From positions 1 to 64,000 of the forward strand of contig JADIYD010000001.1 in the NCBI GenBank assembly GCA_016705475.1: a DNA stretch of 64,000 nt, read 5' to 3'. The DNA comes from Betaproteobacteria bacterium. GTDB taxonomy: Bacteria > Pseudomonadota > Gammaproteobacteria > Burkholderiales > Rhodocyclaceae. The notes below the pieces were generated by a model. The model saw nothing but the letters and a program-made list of their open reading frames with translations. It searched no databases and had not been told where the DNA came from. This document shows, one piece after another, positions 62,502 to 64,000 of the stretch; the first letter of the stretch is position 1; every line of letters starts with the position of its first letter. A program made the position numbers and the translations under genes.

Positions 62502-62986
62502 TTCTGGTCGATTTCCTTGAGCATCGCGTCAGCGCGGCTGGTCTCGTCAGCCGACAATGGCTGGTCTTCGGCATTGATGCGCGCGGCACGACGGCGCAGA
62601 TAGCGCTGCAGTACAAACAGGCCAAGCAGCATGAGGCTGACCGGACCGCCCCAAAGAAGCAGGGTGATGCCCTTGACGGGGGGGCGGTAGAGGACGAAAT
62701 CGCCATAGCGAACGACCATGAAATCGATAATTTCCTTGTCGCTCTTGCCGTCCTTGATCATGGTGCGGACTTCGCGTCGGAGATCCTGGGCAAGTTCGGC
62801 ATTGGAGTCGGCGATGGTCTGGTTCTGGCAAACCAGGCAGCGGAGTTCTTCGGACAATTTCTGCAGGCGTTTTTCGGCGACCGGGTCGGCAGCCAGGGCC
62901 GCTTCGGTTGCCGCATCGGCGAATGCTGCGGTCGACCCGAAAAAAGAGCCAAAAATGAAAACGGCAATCAGGAGGCTGCGCTTCAT
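62498..62986 (-). CDS. ccmH: Cytochrome c biogenesis protein CcmH
   Basis: 162 aa from ATG 62986. Signal peptide 1-24 (LLIAVFIFGSFFGSTAAFADA), whose codons match a reverse dispersed repeat. The thiol motif LRCLVCQNQ (CxxC) reduces apocytochrome c haem-binding cysteines. A C-terminal TM helix (ITLLLWGGPVSLMLLGLFVL) follows VVRYGDFVLYRPP. Overlaps ccmI and ccmG by 4 bases each. Confidence 0.94.
   Translation of the reverse strand: MKRSLLIAVFIFGSFFGSTAAFADAATEAALAADPVAEKRLQKLSEELRCLVCQNQTIADSNAELAQDLRREVRTMIKDGKSDKEIIDFMVVRYGDFVLYRPPVKGITLLLWGGPVSLMLLGLFVLQRYLRRRAARINAEDQPLSADETSRADAMLKEIDQK
62920..62963 (+). repeat. Dispersed repeat, copy 16, in ccmH signal-peptide codons
   Basis: GAATGCTGCGGTCGACCCGA, then AAAAAGAGCCAAAAATGAAAA. 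Full-length match to both A-tracts although entirely coding for CcmH residues VFIFGSFFGSTAAF. Confidence 0.85.
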
Positions 62987-63567
62987 TTGTTCAACTCGGC
63001 GAGCAGCGGCATGATCTTCTTGGCCAGCAATTCCGGCGTGACCGGCCCGGTGTGCTTCATGCGGATGACGCCGGCCTTGTCGATGACGTAGGTTTCCGGC
63101 ACGCCATAGACGCCGTAATCGATGCCGACGCGACCGTCGATGTCCATGACGGTCAGCGTATAGGGGTCGCCATGCTGGGCGAGCCACTGGTTGGCACGCT
63201 GGAAGGCCAGCTTGCGTTCGTCATCGGCCGGCATCTTGCCCATGTCGAAATTACCGTCGCCGCGCACTTCCTTGTAATTCAGGCCGACTACCGGTATCTG
63301 CACCTTCTTCGAGAACTCGACGAGCACCGGGTGCTCGGCACGGCACGACACGCACCAAGAGGCCCAGACGTTGAACAGCCAGACCTTGCCCTGCATGTCC
63401 TTGGGGCCCATCGTTTTTTCAGGCGTGGCCAGAACGCTGAGGTTGAAGGCCGGGGCCGGCTTGCCGACCAGCGGCGACGGAACGTCGCGCGGGTTCAGCC
63501 CGAGGCCGACGGCGAGCAGGGCTACCAGCGCCGCAAAGGCGCCCAGGATCCAGTAATAACGATTCAT
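62983..63567 (-). CDS. ccmG: Thiol:disulfide interchange protein CcmG/DsbE
   Basis: 194 aa from ATG 63567 (MNRYYWILGAFAALVALLAVGL, membrane anchor). Thioredoxin fold with active site WASWCVSCRAEHP and cis-Pro loop YGVYGVPETYVIDKAG. It keeps apocytochrome c or CcmH reduced in the periplasm. Overlaps ccmH and ccmF. Confidence 0.94.
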   Translation of the reverse strand: MNRYYWILGAFAALVALLAVGLGLNPRDVPSPLVGKPAPAFNLSVLATPEKTMGPKDMQGKVWLFNVWASWCVSCRAEHPVLVEFSKKVQIPVVGLNYKEVRGDGNFDMGKMPADDERKLAFQRANQWLAQHGDPYTLTVMDIDGRVGIDYGVYGVPETYVIDKAGVIRMKHTGPVTPELLAKKIMPLLAELNK

Positions 63568-64000
63568 GCGTGTTGAGTTCCGGCAGGGGTAACAGTCGTG
63601 GTGCTGCGCGATTTGGCGCGATAACGGCGGTCCAGCATGGCGAGCAGGCCACCGAGCGCCATCAGCACGCAGCCGCCCCAGATCCAGTCGACAAAGGGTT
63701 TGTAATAGACGCGCACGGCCCATTCGCCTTCCAGCTTGTCGCGTTCGATCGGTTCGCCGAGCGAGACATAAACGTCGCGCAGGATGCCGGCATCAATGGC
63801 TGCCTCGGTCATCGGCATGCCCGACGACGCGTAGTTGCGTTTCTCCGGTTCCATTTTCAGGCGGAATTTACCGTCAACCGAGAGATCGAAATCGCCCTGG
63901 GCTGCGATGTAGTTCGGTCCCTGCACTTCCTTGACGCCATTGAAGGTGAAGCTGTAGCCAGCCACGCTGACGGTTTCACCGGGCGCCATCTTGACGTCCT
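63564..64000 (-). CDS. ccmF: Cytochrome c haem lyase subunit CcmF, C-terminal part (truncated by window edge)
   Basis: At least 141 aa of the C-terminus. MAPGETVSVAGYSFTFNGVKEVQGPNY is the conserved periplasmic beta domain. VYVSLGEP and the last helix WAVRVYYKPFVDWIWGGCVLMALGGLLAMLDRRYR end the protein. CcmF attaches haem to apocytochrome c with CcmH. The gene continues past 64000. Confidence 0.92.
   Translation of the reverse strand, partial: DVKMAPGETVSVAGYSFTFNGVKEVQGPNYIAAQGDFDLSVDGKFRLKMEPEKRNYASSGMPMTEAAIDAGILRDVYVSLGEPIERDKLEGEWAVRVYYKPFVDWIWGGCVLMALGGLLAMLDRRYRAKSRSTTTVTPAGTQHA

Overview
The window reads as a contiguous chromosome segment of a high-GC betaproteobacterium, most likely a Rhodocyclales/Azonexaceae (Dechloromonas-like) organism. 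This rests on gene order and protein style: EIIA-HPr-EI without a sugar permease, tolQRAB-pal-cpoB, a zapA-6S RNA block, a ccm operon ending in napF, and a propionyl-CoA/methylmalonyl-CoA module. I could not run a database search, so the taxon is an inference. Nearly all sequence is coding. There are no tRNA or rRNA genes and no CRISPR array.

Layout. 1-2.8 kb: end of a Crp/Fnr-type regulator and a TonB-dependent receptor. 3.0-6.5 kb: EamA transporter, EIIA, HPr and a frameshifted EI (minus strand). 6.6-10.4 kb: accessory patch with dispersed repeats, an IS3-family insertion, an OB-fold exported protein, an orphan DUF2442 gene and an AT-rich unknown. 10.4-18.4 kb: HerA-like ATPase, yebC, small unknowns, and ruvC-ruvA-perM-ruvB, with a relic second ruvC start and a frameshifted ruvA. 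18.5-24.4 kb: ybgC-tolQRAB-pal-cpoB-queE and a PilZ gene. 24.4-25.4 kb: a palindromic MITE and an IS5-family element, stacked at CTAG sites. 25.4-29.9 kb: branched-chain amino-acid ABC transporter (livFGMHK, minus strand). 30-33 kb: queC, a YeeE/YedE transporter and a Tat-exported metallo-beta-lactamase-fold protein. 33.3-38 kb: hybrid histidine kinase, YfiR-like protein and TonB receptor. 39-46.5 kb: cobalamin salvage operon (btuB-C-D, cobO, an exported CbiZ-nitrilase fusion, cobB) behind a cobalamin riboswitch. 46.6-49.4 kb: zapA region, 6S RNA, EVE protein, TSUP exporter, enoyl-CoA hydratase. 49.5-51.5 kb: DUF485 plus acetate-type symporter under a probable FNR-box promoter. 51.7-59.3 kb: GntR regulator, methylmalonyl-CoA mutase, MeaB, propionyl-CoA carboxylase beta and alpha. 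59.3-64 kb: two unknowns, napF and ccmI-H-G-F.

How it fits together. The propionate branch (carboxylase, mutase, MeaB) needs adenosylcobalamin, and the cobalamin cluster supplies uptake, adenosylation and remodelling functions. The ccm genes, NapF and the FNR-like box point to anaerobic respiration.

The most striking unexplained signal is a dispersed sequence of about 40 bases: a TGCGGTCAACC-type core followed by two A-tracts one to two helical turns downstream. About fourteen good copies lie in 64 kb. They occur in both orientations, often next to terminator hairpins, and sometimes inside coding sequence, including the signal-peptide codons of tolB and ccmH. Its architecture resembles the Pasteurellaceae DNA uptake sequence, which also carries a GCGGT core and two A/T-rich segments. 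Three conserved genes (ptsI, ruvA, yfiR) carry single-base frameshifts, two of them clearly in homopolymer runs, which may be sequencing errors.
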